DNA from: Fusobacterium sp. JB019
Lineage (GTDB): Bacteria; Fusobacteriota; Fusobacteriia; Fusobacteriales; Fusobacteriaceae
Reading direction: 5' to 3'
Length of the DNA stretch: 64,000 nt
Assembly: GCA_030673965.1 (NCBI GenBank)
Contig: JAUTCN010000010.1
Location: 24,849 to 88,848 of the forward strand
In this document: one piece after another, positions 37,540 through 46,160 of the stretch
Layout: the number at the start of each line of letters is the position of its first letter
Numbering within the stretch: position 1 is the first letter of the stretch
Program-made: the position numbers and the translations under genes
Notes under the pieces: generated by a model
Databases searched by the model: none
Told to the model about the DNA's origin: nothing
Seen by the model: the letters and a program-made list of their open reading frames with translations, nothing else

Positions 37540-40500
37540 ATGTATTTGAAAAGTGTTGAAATATATGGGTTTAAATCATTTGGTGAAAGAGTGAAAATAG
37601 ATTTTGATGGTGGTATTACCTCTATTGTAGGACCTAATGGATCTGGGAAGTCAAATATATTAGATTCTATATTATGGGTTTTAGGAGAGCAATCATATAA
37701 GAATATAAGAGCTAAAGAAAGTAAGGATATTATTTTTTCAGGTGAAGCGAAGAAAAATGGAGCTTCTTATGCTGAGGTGTCTTTAAGTATAGATAATAAA
37801 GATAGGTTTTTTCCAATAGAAGAAGAAGTTGTAAAAATAACTAGAAAGCTTTATAAAACAGGAGAAAATGAATATTTAATAAATGATAAAAAATCGAGAT
37901 TAAGAGATATTAGTAATTTATTTATGGATACAGGAGTTGGAAAATCAGCTTATTCTGTTATAGGACAAGGAAAAGTAGAAAGAATTATTTCATCATCTAA
38001 AAAAGAAATAAAAGAAATAATAGAAGAAGCAGCAGGAGTAAAAAAATATCAAATAAGAAAACTAGAATCTGAAAAAAAATTAGTTAATGTAACAAATGAA
38101 GTAGAAAAGATAGAATTGATATTGAATGAGACTTATGAAAATAGATCTAAAATAAAGAAACAGGCTGATAAAGCTTTAGCTTTTTTAGAATTAAAAAAAG
38201 AAAGAGATTCTTTGAATAAAGGAATAATAATTTATGAAATAGAAAATAATAAAGATAATATAGAAATTTCAAGAGAAAAAGTTTTAAATATTTCAAAAAA
38301 TAGAGATAATTTAAAAGAAGATAAAATAATTAAAGAAAATTCTTTATCTCAAACAATTTTAGATAAAGAAAAAATAAAAGAAGAAATAAAAAATTCTTTA
38401 AATAAAAATGAAGAGCTTAAAAATTTGATTAATAATTTTGAAAATGAAGAAACTAAATTATTAGAGAGAAAAGAATCCTATAATAGGGAAATCTCTGAAA
38501 AAAAAGAAGCTTTAGATAAATTAATTAATAAAAAAGATGAAAATTTAAAAACTTTTGAAATATTAAAAGAAGAAAAGAAAAAATTAGAGATAAATATAAT
38601 TTCTGGAGAAAAAAACTATTCTAAATTTGAAGAAAAAATTAAAATAAAAGATAAAAATAAAATAGAAATTGAAAAAATAATAGAAGATAATCAGAGAAAA
38701 ATATTGGACTATGAGGTTATAAAATTACAACAATCTAATGATATTGAAAATTCAGAGAAAAGAATGAAAGGTAGTAACTCAAGAATAAAAAATATAAATA
38801 GTGATATAACTGAAATAGAAGAAAAAATTAAGTCAAATAAAGAATTTAAAGAAATAGCTAGGAAAAATGGATTATCAAAAAAAGAACAATTGGTAGAAGT
38901 AACGAAAAAACAAGAAATTTGTGAAGAAAAAATTTCAAAAATAAGTATTGAATCTAATAAAATTGCAGAACAATTAAGAAGAGATGAAAGAGAAGAAATT
39001 AGTAATAGAAGAAAATATGAACAAATATTAAGATTTGAAGGGAATAATGAGGGCTTTTATAAAGGAGTAAAAGAAATATTAAATGAAGGAATAAGAGGAG
39101 TTGAAGGGGCACTTATTTCAATTATTAAGGTTCCAGAAAAATATGAAAAAGCCATAGAAGCATCTATTTCAGGAAATTTACAAGATATTGTTGTTGAAAA
39201 TAGTAATGTAGCAAAGAAATGTATTAAAATTTTAAAGGAAAGAAGAGTAGGAAAAGCTTCTTTCTTAGCTCTAGATACGATAAAAACTTTTGGAAAAAAG
39301 AATATCCCTTCTATTTCAGGAGTTATAGGAAGAGGATCAGAGTTGATAGAATATGATTCTAAATATAAAAAAATAATTGAGATGATTCTTGCTAATTTAC
39401 TTGTTGTTGAGAATATGGATATAGCAGTTAATATTTCAAAGAAAAATTTATTTGCAGGAAATATAGTAACTTTACATGGTGAATATATCAGTGGTTCTGG
39501 AAGGATAACAGGAGGAAGTAATAGAAATTCAGCTGTTTCTCAAATGTTTGAAAGAAGAAAAGAATCAAAAAGATTAGAAAAATTATTAGAAGAATTAATA
39601 AATAAGATAAATGAAAATAAATTAAAACAAGAAAATTATTCTAAAAATATAGAAATGTTGGAAAATAAGACACAAGAATTGGATGTTTTAATTGAAAATT
39701 TAAGAAAAAATGTTAAAATTTATCATGAGGAGTTTGAAAATTTAAAATTAAAAGAAGAAAAACTATTGAAAGATAAAAATATCTATTTGGCAGAAAAACA
39801 AGAGGAAGAAAATTATGCTAGAGAGTATATGAAAAAAATAGAAAGTTCAAGTAAAGAAAAAAAGGATACAGAAAAAAAGACAGAAGATATTAAAATATCT
39901 ATTGAGAAAAAATCACAGGATCTTAAAGAGATAAGTTTATCTTTAGTAAAATTGAAAGATGAATTTTCAGATATGAAGATTAAATTTTTAAATAGTAAAG
40001 ATAGAATAATAACAATAAAAAATGATATTTATAAAAATGAAAGAGAAAAATTAGAATTAGAAGAAAATCAAAATTTAATAAAAGATAGAATTTTTAAACT
40101 TTCTGATGGAATAAAAAAAATAGAAGAAAAATTAAAAATAATAAATCAAGAAAGAGAAGAAAAAAATGTTCAATTTGAAAAAGAAAATATAAATTTAGAA
40201 GTTATGAAAGAAAGAAGTGATTTTTTAAATATTAAAGAAAAAGAATATATGGTTGAAATAAAAGAATTTGAAAATAAAATTTATAAGGAAGAAGAAAAAC
40301 TAAAATTAGAAAAAGATAAATTAGCTAACTATAATGAAAAATTAGAATCATTAAAAGAAAATTTAAAAAGTTTAGAAAATATTAATAAAGAAAAAAAGAT
40401 AGATAGAAATAATTATAAAGTTTCTATGGATAAAACTAAATATTTAAATAACAAACTAAAATCTTTTGAAACTGTTAATTTACTAGCAGTTGAAGAATTT

Positions 40501-41058
40501 AAAGAGTTAGATGAAAAATATAATTTTATAAAAAATCAAAAAGATGATCTAGAAAAAAGTAAAGGTTCTTTAATGGAAGTTATAGAAGATATTTCAAATA
40601 ATATAAAAACTAGATTTTTAGATGCTTATGAAAATATTAATAAAAATTTTAATTTTATGTGTATGGAAACAATTGATAATTCTGAAGGTAGTTTAACATT
40701 GATAAACAAAGAAGATTATGAAAATTGTGGAGTAGAAATATATGTTAAATTTAAAAATAAAAAAAGACAATCATTAACATTATTATCAGGTGGAGAAAAA
40801 TCAATGGTTGCAATAGCATTTATAATTGCTATATTTATGTATAAACCTAGTCCATTTACTTTTTTAGATGAGATTGAAGCAGCTTTAGATGAAAAAAATA
40901 CAAAAAAACTTATTAATAAATTAAAAGAATTTACTGATAAATCACAGTTTATTTTAATAACTCATAATAAAGAGACTATGAGATCTTCAGATAGTTTATT
41001 TGGAGTTACAATGAATAAAAAAATAGGTATTTCTAAAATTGTACCAGTTAGATTGTAG
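37540..41058 (+). CDS. smc: Chromosome segregation protein SMC
   Basis: Condensin ATPase that compacts and segregates the chromosome. N-terminal Walker A GPNGSGKSN is at residues 31-39. Two very long coiled coils rich in Lys, Glu and Asn flank a hinge near residues 490-660 (GFYKGVKEIL to GRITGGSNRN). The C-terminal head has the signature LSGGEKSMVAIAF and Walker B PFTFLDEIEAALD. Length 1172 is normal. It starts 12 bases after hslU. No scpA or scpB is in view. Confidence 0.97.
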   Translation: MYLKSVEIYGFKSFGERVKIDFDGGITSIVGPNGSGKSNILDSILWVLGEQSYKNIRAKESKDIIFSGEAKKNGASYAEVSLSIDNKDRFFPIEEEVVKITRKLYKTGENEYLINDKKSRLRDISNLFMDTGVGKSAYSVIGQGKVERIISSSKKEIKEIIEEAAGVKKYQIRKLESEKKLVNVTNEVEKIELILNETYENRSKIKKQADKALAFLELKKERDSLNKGIIIYEIENNKDNIEISREKVLNISKNRDNLKEDKIIKENSLSQTILDKEKIKEEIKNSLNKNEELKNLINNFENEETKLLERKESYNREISEKKEALDKLINKKDENLKTFEILKEEKKKLEINIISGEKNYSKFEEKIKIKDKNKIEIEKIIEDNQRKILDYEVIKLQQSNDIENSEKRMKGSNSRIKNINSDITEIEEKIKSNKEFKEIARKNGLSKKEQLVEVTKKQEICEEKISKISIESNKIAEQLRRDEREEISNRRKYEQILRFEGNNEGFYKGVKEILNEGIRGVEGALISIIKVPEKYEKAIEASISGNLQDIVVENSNVAKKCIKILKERRVGKASFLALDTIKTFGKKNIPSISGVIGRGSELIEYDSKYKKIIEMILANLLVVENMDIAVNISKKNLFAGNIVTLHGEYISGSGRITGGSNRNSAVSQMFERRKESKRLEKLLEELINKINENKLKQENYSKNIEMLENKTQELDVLIENLRKNVKIYHEEFENLKLKEEKLLKDKNIYLAEKQEEENYAREYMKKIESSSKEKKDTEKKTEDIKISIEKKSQDLKEISLSLVKLKDEFSDMKIKFLNSKDRIITIKNDIYKNEREKLELEENQNLIKDRIFKLSDGIKKIEEKLKIINQEREEKNVQFEKENINLEVMKERSDFLNIKEKEYMVEIKEFENKIYKEEEKLKLEKDKLANYNEKLESLKENLKSLENINKEKKIDRNNYKVSMDKTKYLNNKLKSFETVNLLAVEEFKELDEKYNFIKNQKDDLEKSKGSLMEVIEDISNNIKTRFLDAYENINKNFNFMCMETIDNSEGSLTLINKEDYENCGVEIYVKFKNKKRQSLTLLSGGEKSMVAIAFIIAIFMYKPSPFTFLDEIEAALDEKNTKKLINKLKEFTDKSQFILITHNKETMRSSDSLFGVTMNKKIGISKIVPVRL

Positions 41059-41148
41059 GTTGAAAAAATTAAAATAAATTTTTTTTGCAATTTATCTAAA
41101 TTAAAGGTAAAATATAATGATAGAAAGAAATTATAAAAAGAGGTAAGA

Positions 41149-42171
41149 ATGAAGATTTTGTCATATTTGTATTTTCTTATTACAAGTTTAAGAAATTTAT
41201 TATACGATAAGGAAATTTTAAAAATAAAGAAAATAGAAGATTTATTTGTTATATGCATAGGAAATATAACAGTTGGGGGAACAGGAAAAACTCCAGCAGT
41301 ACAGTATTTTGCAAAAAAGTTAACAAGTGAGGGTAAAAAAGTTGCAGTTGTATCTAGAGGATATAGAGGAAAAAGAAAAGAAGATCCTTTAGTTGTTTCA
41401 GATGGAGAAAAAATATTTGTCACAGCTAAAGAAAGTGGGGATGAGCCTTATATTCATGCTTTGAATTTGAAGGTTCCCATAGTTGTTGGGAAAAATAGAT
41501 ATGAGGCAGCAAAATTAGCTAAAGAAAAATTTAATGTGGATACTATTATTTTAGATGATGGTTTTCAGCATAGAAAATTTTTTAGAAATTGGGATATAGT
41601 CTTAATAGATGCTACTAATCCATTTGGTTGGAATAATCTTTTACCTAAGGGAACTTTAAGAGAAAAATTTGATACAGCAGCTCAGAGATCTTCAGAGTTT
41701 ATAATAACTAAATCTGATTTAATAGCTGAAAGAGATTTAAATAAATTAAAAAGATTTTTTAGAGGAAAGTATGGAAAGCCAGTTTCCGTAGCTAGACATG
41801 GGATAAAATGTCTTTATAATATAGAGGGAAATATGAAACCATTATTTTGGGTAAAAGGAAAAAGGGTTTTATTATTTTCAGGACTTGCAAATCCTTTAAA
41901 TTTTGAAAAAACAGTAATATCTTTAGATCCAGAATATATAGAAAGAATAGATTTTTTAGATCATCATTCTTTTAAAAATAAAGATATAGAACTTATAAAA
42001 AAACGTGCTAGAGATATAAATGCTAGATATATAATTACAACAGAGAAAGATATAGTTAAAATTCCAAAGGATATAGAATGGGACAATTTATATGTTCTAA
42101 AAATAGAGTTTGATTTTTTAGAAAATAATTCTTTGGAATGTTTTAAAGGGGGAAAAGATGTTGGACTTTAA
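41149..42171 (+). CDS. lpxK: Tetraacyldisaccharide 4'-kinase
   Basis: Phosphorylates the lipid A disaccharide precursor at the 4' position, at the inner face of the membrane. The N-terminal hydrophobic region is followed by a P-loop in ITVGGTGKTPAVQYFAKKL, then VSRGYRGKRKEDPLVVSDG, ILDDGFQHRKFFRNWDIVLIDA and TTEKDIVKIP. Length 340 suits LpxK. It lies 19 kb from the main lipid A block. A TATAAT -10 element lies at 41113-41118. The next gene overlaps it by 14 bases. Confidence 0.96.
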   Translation: MKILSYLYFLITSLRNLLYDKEILKIKKIEDLFVICIGNITVGGTGKTPAVQYFAKKLTSEGKKVAVVSRGYRGKRKEDPLVVSDGEKIFVTAKESGDEPYIHALNLKVPIVVGKNRYEAAKLAKEKFNVDTIILDDGFQHRKFFRNWDIVLIDATNPFGWNNLLPKGTLREKFDTAAQRSSEFIITKSDLIAERDLNKLKRFFRGKYGKPVSVARHGIKCLYNIEGNMKPLFWVKGKRVLLFSGLANPLNFEKTVISLDPEYIERIDFLDHHSFKNKDIELIKKRARDINARYIITTEKDIVKIPKDIEWDNLYVLKIEFDFLENNSLECFKGGKDVGL

Positions 42172-42913
42172 TAGTCAAAGTGAATTTTTAGAAGAAAAAG
42201 GGAGATTTTTTAGAAAAAATACGTATTTTACTTTAAATAATAATGGAATAATAAATAGAAAAGAATTCAATAATATAATTCCATTATCTGTATATACTGA
42301 TGATATTCAAAAATTTATAAATTATTCGATGGAATTCTATAATGAATCTGAAGATAAGGAAATAAGAAAAATTTCAAGAATGACAACAGAAAAAGATGAA
42401 AAACTAGATAAAAATATGTTAAAACTAATTGCAAAAGGAAGCTATAAGCATGTATTACCATATTGTAAAGAAATGTATTTTAGAGATGAAAACAAATTTT
42501 TTAAGACATTATTTAATTATGTTCTTATGGATAATATGGATTTTAATAAAGGAATACAAGTTTATTCTATGAGAGAGTATTTTAAAAAATATGGATATGT
42601 TGATATAGTTATGGATTTAGTTATTTGTTTTGTTACTAAAATGAGATCAGATTTTCATGATTTTGAATATGCTTGTGAATCTCTAGTTTCAAAAGAAGAA
42701 TTAAAAGAAAAAATAATGAATAATAAAGAAAAATTTATGACAAAAGAAGGTTTTAAAATAGTTTCATATTTTAAAGTTTTAAATTCTTTTGAATATCAAG
42801 AAGAAAAAAAATATATTTCAATTTTGGTGAAAAAAATAGATGAGTTTAATGAAAAAAATCAAAAAACTATTGATGAAATAGAAAGAGAAATTTTAACTAA
42901 ATTATTTATATAA
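42158..42913 (+). CDS. Conserved-looking protein of unknown function
   Basis: I do not recognise this 251-residue protein. It is soluble, helical by appearance, rich in Lys, Glu, Phe and Tyr, with no signal peptide, membrane segment or catalytic motif I can name. AAGGGGG lies 6 bases before the ATG, and the 14-base overlap with lpxK implies translational coupling. The following PTS-like gene starts 12 bases later. Its operon place between lipid A and nucleotide-cofactor genes gives no firm clue. Confidence 0.75.
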   Translation: MLDFNSQSEFLEEKGRFFRKNTYFTLNNNGIINRKEFNNIIPLSVYTDDIQKFINYSMEFYNESEDKEIRKISRMTTEKDEKLDKNMLKLIAKGSYKHVLPYCKEMYFRDENKFFKTLFNYVLMDNMDFNKGIQVYSMREYFKKYGYVDIVMDLVICFVTKMRSDFHDFEYACESLVSKEELKEKIMNNKEKFMTKEGFKIVSYFKVLNSFEYQEEKKYISILVKKIDEFNEKNQKTIDEIEREILTKLFI

Positions 42914-42925
42914 TGGAGGAAACTC

Positions 42926-43378
42926 ATGATAAATTATTTTAATAGTAAATTAATGACAATTATAAAAGGAAAACATACAAAATTAGAAATTATTAATAAA
43001 TTAGTTGAACTTGTAGATAACAATACAAACTTAATAGTGGATAAAAAAGGGTTCTCAAAGAATTTACATGAGCGAGAAAAAATTGGGAGTACTTGCATAG
43101 GAATGGGGATAGCTATTCCACATGCAAGATGCGAAGGATTAAAAGATTTAGTAATTGCGATTGGTTTATTGGAAGAGCCTGCATTATATGATTCTTTAGA
43201 TAGCGAACCTATTAAAATAGTTGTTTTGGTAGGAGCACCAAAGGAAAAAAGTTCAGAATATTTGGTTTTATTATCACAGTTAGCTAAAATATTTAGAAGT
43301 AAAAATAATAGAGAAATAATAAAAAGTGCAAGGAATCAAAAAGAACTAATAGAATCTATTATGGAAATAGAGGATTAA
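42926..43378 (+). CDS. PTS EIIA type-2 (fructose/nitrogen, PtsN-like) domain protein
   Basis: Single-domain phosphotransferase protein of 150 residues. The phospho-accepting histidine is His66 in GMGIAIPHARCEG, with the preceding REKIGSTCIG typical of EIIA-Fru/Ntr. No EIIB or EIIC permease is adjacent, so a regulatory PtsN-type role is likelier than sugar import. It sits between an unknown gene and nadD in one operon, with GGAGG before the start. Confidence 0.88.
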   Translation: MINYFNSKLMTIIKGKHTKLEIINKLVELVDNNTNLIVDKKGFSKNLHEREKIGSTCIGMGIAIPHARCEGLKDLVIAIGLLEEPALYDSLDSEPIKIVVLVGAPKEKSSEYLVLLSQLAKIFRSKNNREIIKSARNQKELIESIMEIED

Positions 43379-43390
43379 TGGAGAGAAGTT

Positions 43391-43957
43391 ATGAAAATAG
43401 GTATTTATGGTGGAAGTTTTAATCCTCCTCATCAAGGTCATGAAAATATATCAAAATTAATTATAGATAAATTAAATTTAGATAAATTGTTAATAATTCC
43501 AATAGGAACGCCTTGTCATGGAAAGACAGATCTTATAGATTCAAATGAAAGATATAAGTTATGTGAATTATGTTTTAATGATATAGATAAAGTTGAGCTT
43601 TCTAGAATAGAAATAGATTTAGATGAAACTTCTTATACTTATGATACATTGAATAGGATAATTGAAAAATATGGGAAAAATCATGAATATTTTGAAATTA
43701 TAGGGGAAGATTCGGCAGCTTATTTTGATAAATGGAAGGATTATAAAAAAATTTTAGAATTAGCAAAAGTGGTTGTTCTAAAAAGAAGAGGTTATAAAAG
43801 TGTAATTAATTCTGATAACATTATAGAAATTGAAAATGATTATTACGATGTTTCTTCTAGCAAAGTAAGAGATAACATAAGAAGTAGTAAAAATTGTGAA
43901 GGATTTTTAAAAAAAGAAGTCTTAGAATATATTAAAAAGAAAAAACTATATAAATAA
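43391..43957 (+). CDS. nadD: Nicotinate-nucleotide adenylyltransferase
   Basis: Forms deamido-NAD from nicotinate mononucleotide and ATP. The nucleotidyltransferase motif GIYGGSFNPPHQGH (HxGH at residues 14-17) and the C-terminal YDVSSSKVRDNIR are present. Length 188 is standard. It ends the smc-lpxK-nadD operon; the terminator that follows also lies close to the end of the convergent phosphatase gene. Confidence 0.95.
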   Translation: MKIGIYGGSFNPPHQGHENISKLIIDKLNLDKLLIIPIGTPCHGKTDLIDSNERYKLCELCFNDIDKVELSRIEIDLDETSYTYDTLNRIIEKYGKNHEYFEIIGEDSAAYFDKWKDYKKILELAKVVVLKRRGYKSVINSDNIIEIENDYYDVSSSKVRDNIRSSKNCEGFLKKEVLEYIKKKKLYK

Positions 43958-43986
43958 AAGCCTCTTCTTCTTGAAGAGGTTTTTTA
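43957..43986. terminator. Terminator after nadD
   Basis: Stem CCTCTTC/GAAGAGG with a 5-base loop and six T residues, flanked on the other side by AAAA. Confidence 0.85.
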
Positions 43987-44763
43987 TAAAGAAAAATATT
44001 TTTTTAAATAATAAGCTACCCCATCTTCAATATTAGAAAGAGTTTCAGTTTTAATAGAATTTTTTAGTTTAAAGCTACTATTTTTCATAATGACAGGATG
44101 ACCAACCATTTTTAACATATCTAAATCATTTTCAGCATCTCCAAAAGCAATAATATCACATATTGAAATGTTTAATTTTTCTGAAAGTAATTTAATTCCA
44201 TTTCCTTTAGTGGCATTAATGCTAACAATATCTAAACAAGTTGGATGAGAGATAGTTATATCTAAAAAATTAGAAAATAAATTAATCATTTCATCTTTTA
44301 GGGAAATTATATAATCTTCTTTTCCTTTAACAATTAATTTAATCATTTTTGGAAAATTCTTTTTGTTTTCTAATTCAACAATATTATATTGATGTTCTAA
44401 AGTAACAACTTTATTTTTGTTTAAATTATCAATAAAAAGTTTATCTTTATAAAATCCATTATAGTTAATATTTTTTTTTCTGAAAAAATTTATAAGTTCT
44501 TCTACAATTTTTTCATCAATAGGATATTCATAAATTAAATTTTCATGTTTGTCATAAATACTAGCACCATTATTACAAATAAAATAAGCATTGATACCTA
44601 AAAAATCTCTATAAGGAATAATAGAACCTATACCTCTTCCAGAAGCAAAGGCAAAGTCAATACCTTTTAAATTCAGTTCATATAAAATTTTTTTTGTTTT
44701 TTTTGAAATTTCTCTTTTGTCATTTAAAAGAGTACCGTCTAAATCACTAACTATTAGCTTCAT
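43984..44763 (-). CDS. HAD-superfamily Cof-type phosphatase
   Basis: Cytosolic sugar-phosphate or flavin-mononucleotide type hydrolase of 259 residues. Motif I is VSDLDGTLLND with nucleophile and acid aspartates at the N-terminus, then FASGRG (motif II) and ATKGNGIKLLSEKL followed by IAFGDAENDLDML (motifs III and IV). The C2B-type cap lies between them. Specific substrate is not predictable. A short gene lies 15 bases upstream in the same operon. Confidence 0.9.
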   Translation of the reverse strand: MKLIVSDLDGTLLNDKREISKKTKKILYELNLKGIDFAFASGRGIGSIIPYRDFLGINAYFICNNGASIYDKHENLIYEYPIDEKIVEELINFFRKKNINYNGFYKDKLFIDNLNKNKVVTLEHQYNIVELENKKNFPKMIKLIVKGKEDYIISLKDEMINLFSNFLDITISHPTCLDIVSINATKGNGIKLLSEKLNISICDIIAFGDAENDLDMLKMVGHPVIMKNSSFKLKNSIKTETLSNIEDGVAYYLKKYFSL

Positions 44764-44778
44764 AATATCTCCTTTAAA

Positions 44779-44970
44779 TTATTCATTTTTGCAATAAAAA
44801 TTAACTTCTGTGCCATCTATTAAATTTAAAATATACCAAGTATATCCAATTTTTAAACCACTAGCTCCACAATTTTGAAAAAATGCAATGAATTCACTTT
44901 GCATAATTTCATTTAGTTTTTCAGTTGTAATAATAGTTCCTTCTATTTTAAAAATATCTTCTAAAGTCAT
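44779..44970 (-). CDS. Small protein of unknown function (63 residues)
   Basis: Short frame with good support: GGAGG ahead of the ATG, a clear promoter at 45003-45031 and tight spacing to the phosphatase gene. The protein has no signal or membrane segment. It contains two cysteines, the short segment NCGASGLKIGYTWY and a C-terminal strand-like NFYCKNE. No family recognised. Confidence 0.65.
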   Translation of the reverse strand: MTLEDIFKIEGTIITTEKLNEIMQSEFIAFFQNCGASGLKIGYTWYILNLIDGTEVNFYCKNE

Positions 44971-45002
44971 TATTCTACCTCCATATGTCGTATCTTATTT
45001 AT

Positions 45003-45031
45003 AGTATAAAATGTTTCAAAGATATATTCAA
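45003..45031 (-). promoter_or_regulatory. Promoter of the 63-residue protein and phosphatase genes
   Basis: Minus-strand TTGAAT, 17-base spacer, TATACT. Confidence 0.72.
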
Positions 45032-45047
45032 GAATTTTATAAAATTC

Positions 45048-45076
45048 TTTACAAAAACTTTTAAAAATAATATACT
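45048..45076 (+). promoter_or_regulatory. Promoter of the threonine aldolase gene
   Basis: TTTACA, 17-base spacer, TATACT, divergent from the preceding promoter. Confidence 0.74.
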
Positions 45077-45108
45077 TAAATTATATTTTAACTAGAGGAG
45101 GTATTAAA

Positions 45109-46134
45109 ATGATAAGTTTTAAAAATGATTATAGTGAGGGGGCTCACCCTAAAATAATAGAGGCATTATTAAAAACAAATTTATTACAAACTGATGGGTA
45201 TAGTGAAGATGAATACACAAAAGAAGCCTATGATAATATAAAAAATAAACTAAAATGTAATAGTTGTTATATTCGTTTTTTGGTAGGGGGGACTCAAACT
45301 AATTTAACAGTAATATCTCATGTTTTAAAACCTTATCAAGCGGTTATTTCTGCAGAAACAGGGCATATAAATTCTCATGAAACAGGAGCTATAGAAGCTA
45401 CAGGTCATAAAATTAGATTGATAAAAACAGAAGATGGAAAATTATCTCCTAAAGTAATTGATAGTTTATTATCAAGCCATACAGATGCTCATAATGTAGA
45501 ACCTAAGATGGTTTATATTTCTAATCCAAATGAATTAGGAGTTATTTATAAAAAGAAAGAATTAGAACTATTGTTTCAGCATTGTAAAGAAAAAGGGTTA
45601 TATCTATTTATAGATGGAGCAAGATTAGCTTCAGCTTTAGCTTCTAGTAATAATGATATTTTATTTGAAGATTATAAAAACTTATGTGATATTTTATACA
45701 TTGGTGGAACAAAATGTGGAGCTTATTTTGGAGAAGGAGTTATATTTTTTAATGAAAAATTAACAGAAGGATTTCAATATAGTATTAAACAAAGAGGAGC
45801 TTTGTTTGCCAAGGGAAGATTATTAGGAATTCAATTTAATGAGTTATTTAAAGAAAACTTATATTGGGAAATAGGAAAACATTCTAATTTAATGGCTAAA
45901 AAATTAAAAGATAATTTTATAGAAAAAAATATAAAATTATATAAAGAATCTTATAGTAATCAATTATTTGTAATTATTTCTAATGATATATTAAAAGAAT
46001 TGGAGAAAAAATATAAATATGAAATTCAGGAAAGATATGAAGAAGAATCTATAGTTAGATTTGTAACATCTTGGGCAACCACAGAAGAAAATATAAATTT
46101 ATTTATAGAAGATTTTAATAAAATTTGTAAATAA
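45109..46134 (+). CDS. Threonine aldolase family PLP enzyme
   Basis: Beta-eliminating lyase of fold type I, 341 residues, expected to split L-threonine or allo-threonine into glycine and acetaldehyde. Seen are FLVGGTQTNLTVISH, HINSHETGAIEATGHKI, the aspartate in LFIDGARLASAL and the PLP lysine in DILYIGGTKCGAYFGEG. GAGGAGG precedes the start. It is a single-gene unit. Related aldolases and tyrosine phenol-lyase-like enzymes share these motifs, so substrate is probable only. Confidence 0.9.
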   Translation: MISFKNDYSEGAHPKIIEALLKTNLLQTDGYSEDEYTKEAYDNIKNKLKCNSCYIRFLVGGTQTNLTVISHVLKPYQAVISAETGHINSHETGAIEATGHKIRLIKTEDGKLSPKVIDSLLSSHTDAHNVEPKMVYISNPNELGVIYKKKELELLFQHCKEKGLYLFIDGARLASALASSNNDILFEDYKNLCDILYIGGTKCGAYFGEGVIFFNEKLTEGFQYSIKQRGALFAKGRLLGIQFNELFKENLYWEIGKHSNLMAKKLKDNFIEKNIKLYKESYSNQLFVIISNDILKELEKKYKYEIQERYEEESIVRFVTSWATTEENINLFIEDFNKICK

Positions 46135-46160
46135 AAAAAGACTGCTTTCAGTCTTTTTTT
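46133..46160. terminator. Bidirectional terminator between threonine aldolase and ABC-F genes
   Basis: Stem AAAAAAAGACTG/CAGTCTTTTTTT with a 4-base loop, between convergent genes. Confidence 0.87.

Noticed and set aside
40962..41423. 153-residue open frame on the minus strand
   Set aside because: Spans the end of smc and the start of lpxK in antisense, with no ribosome site and a biased composition.
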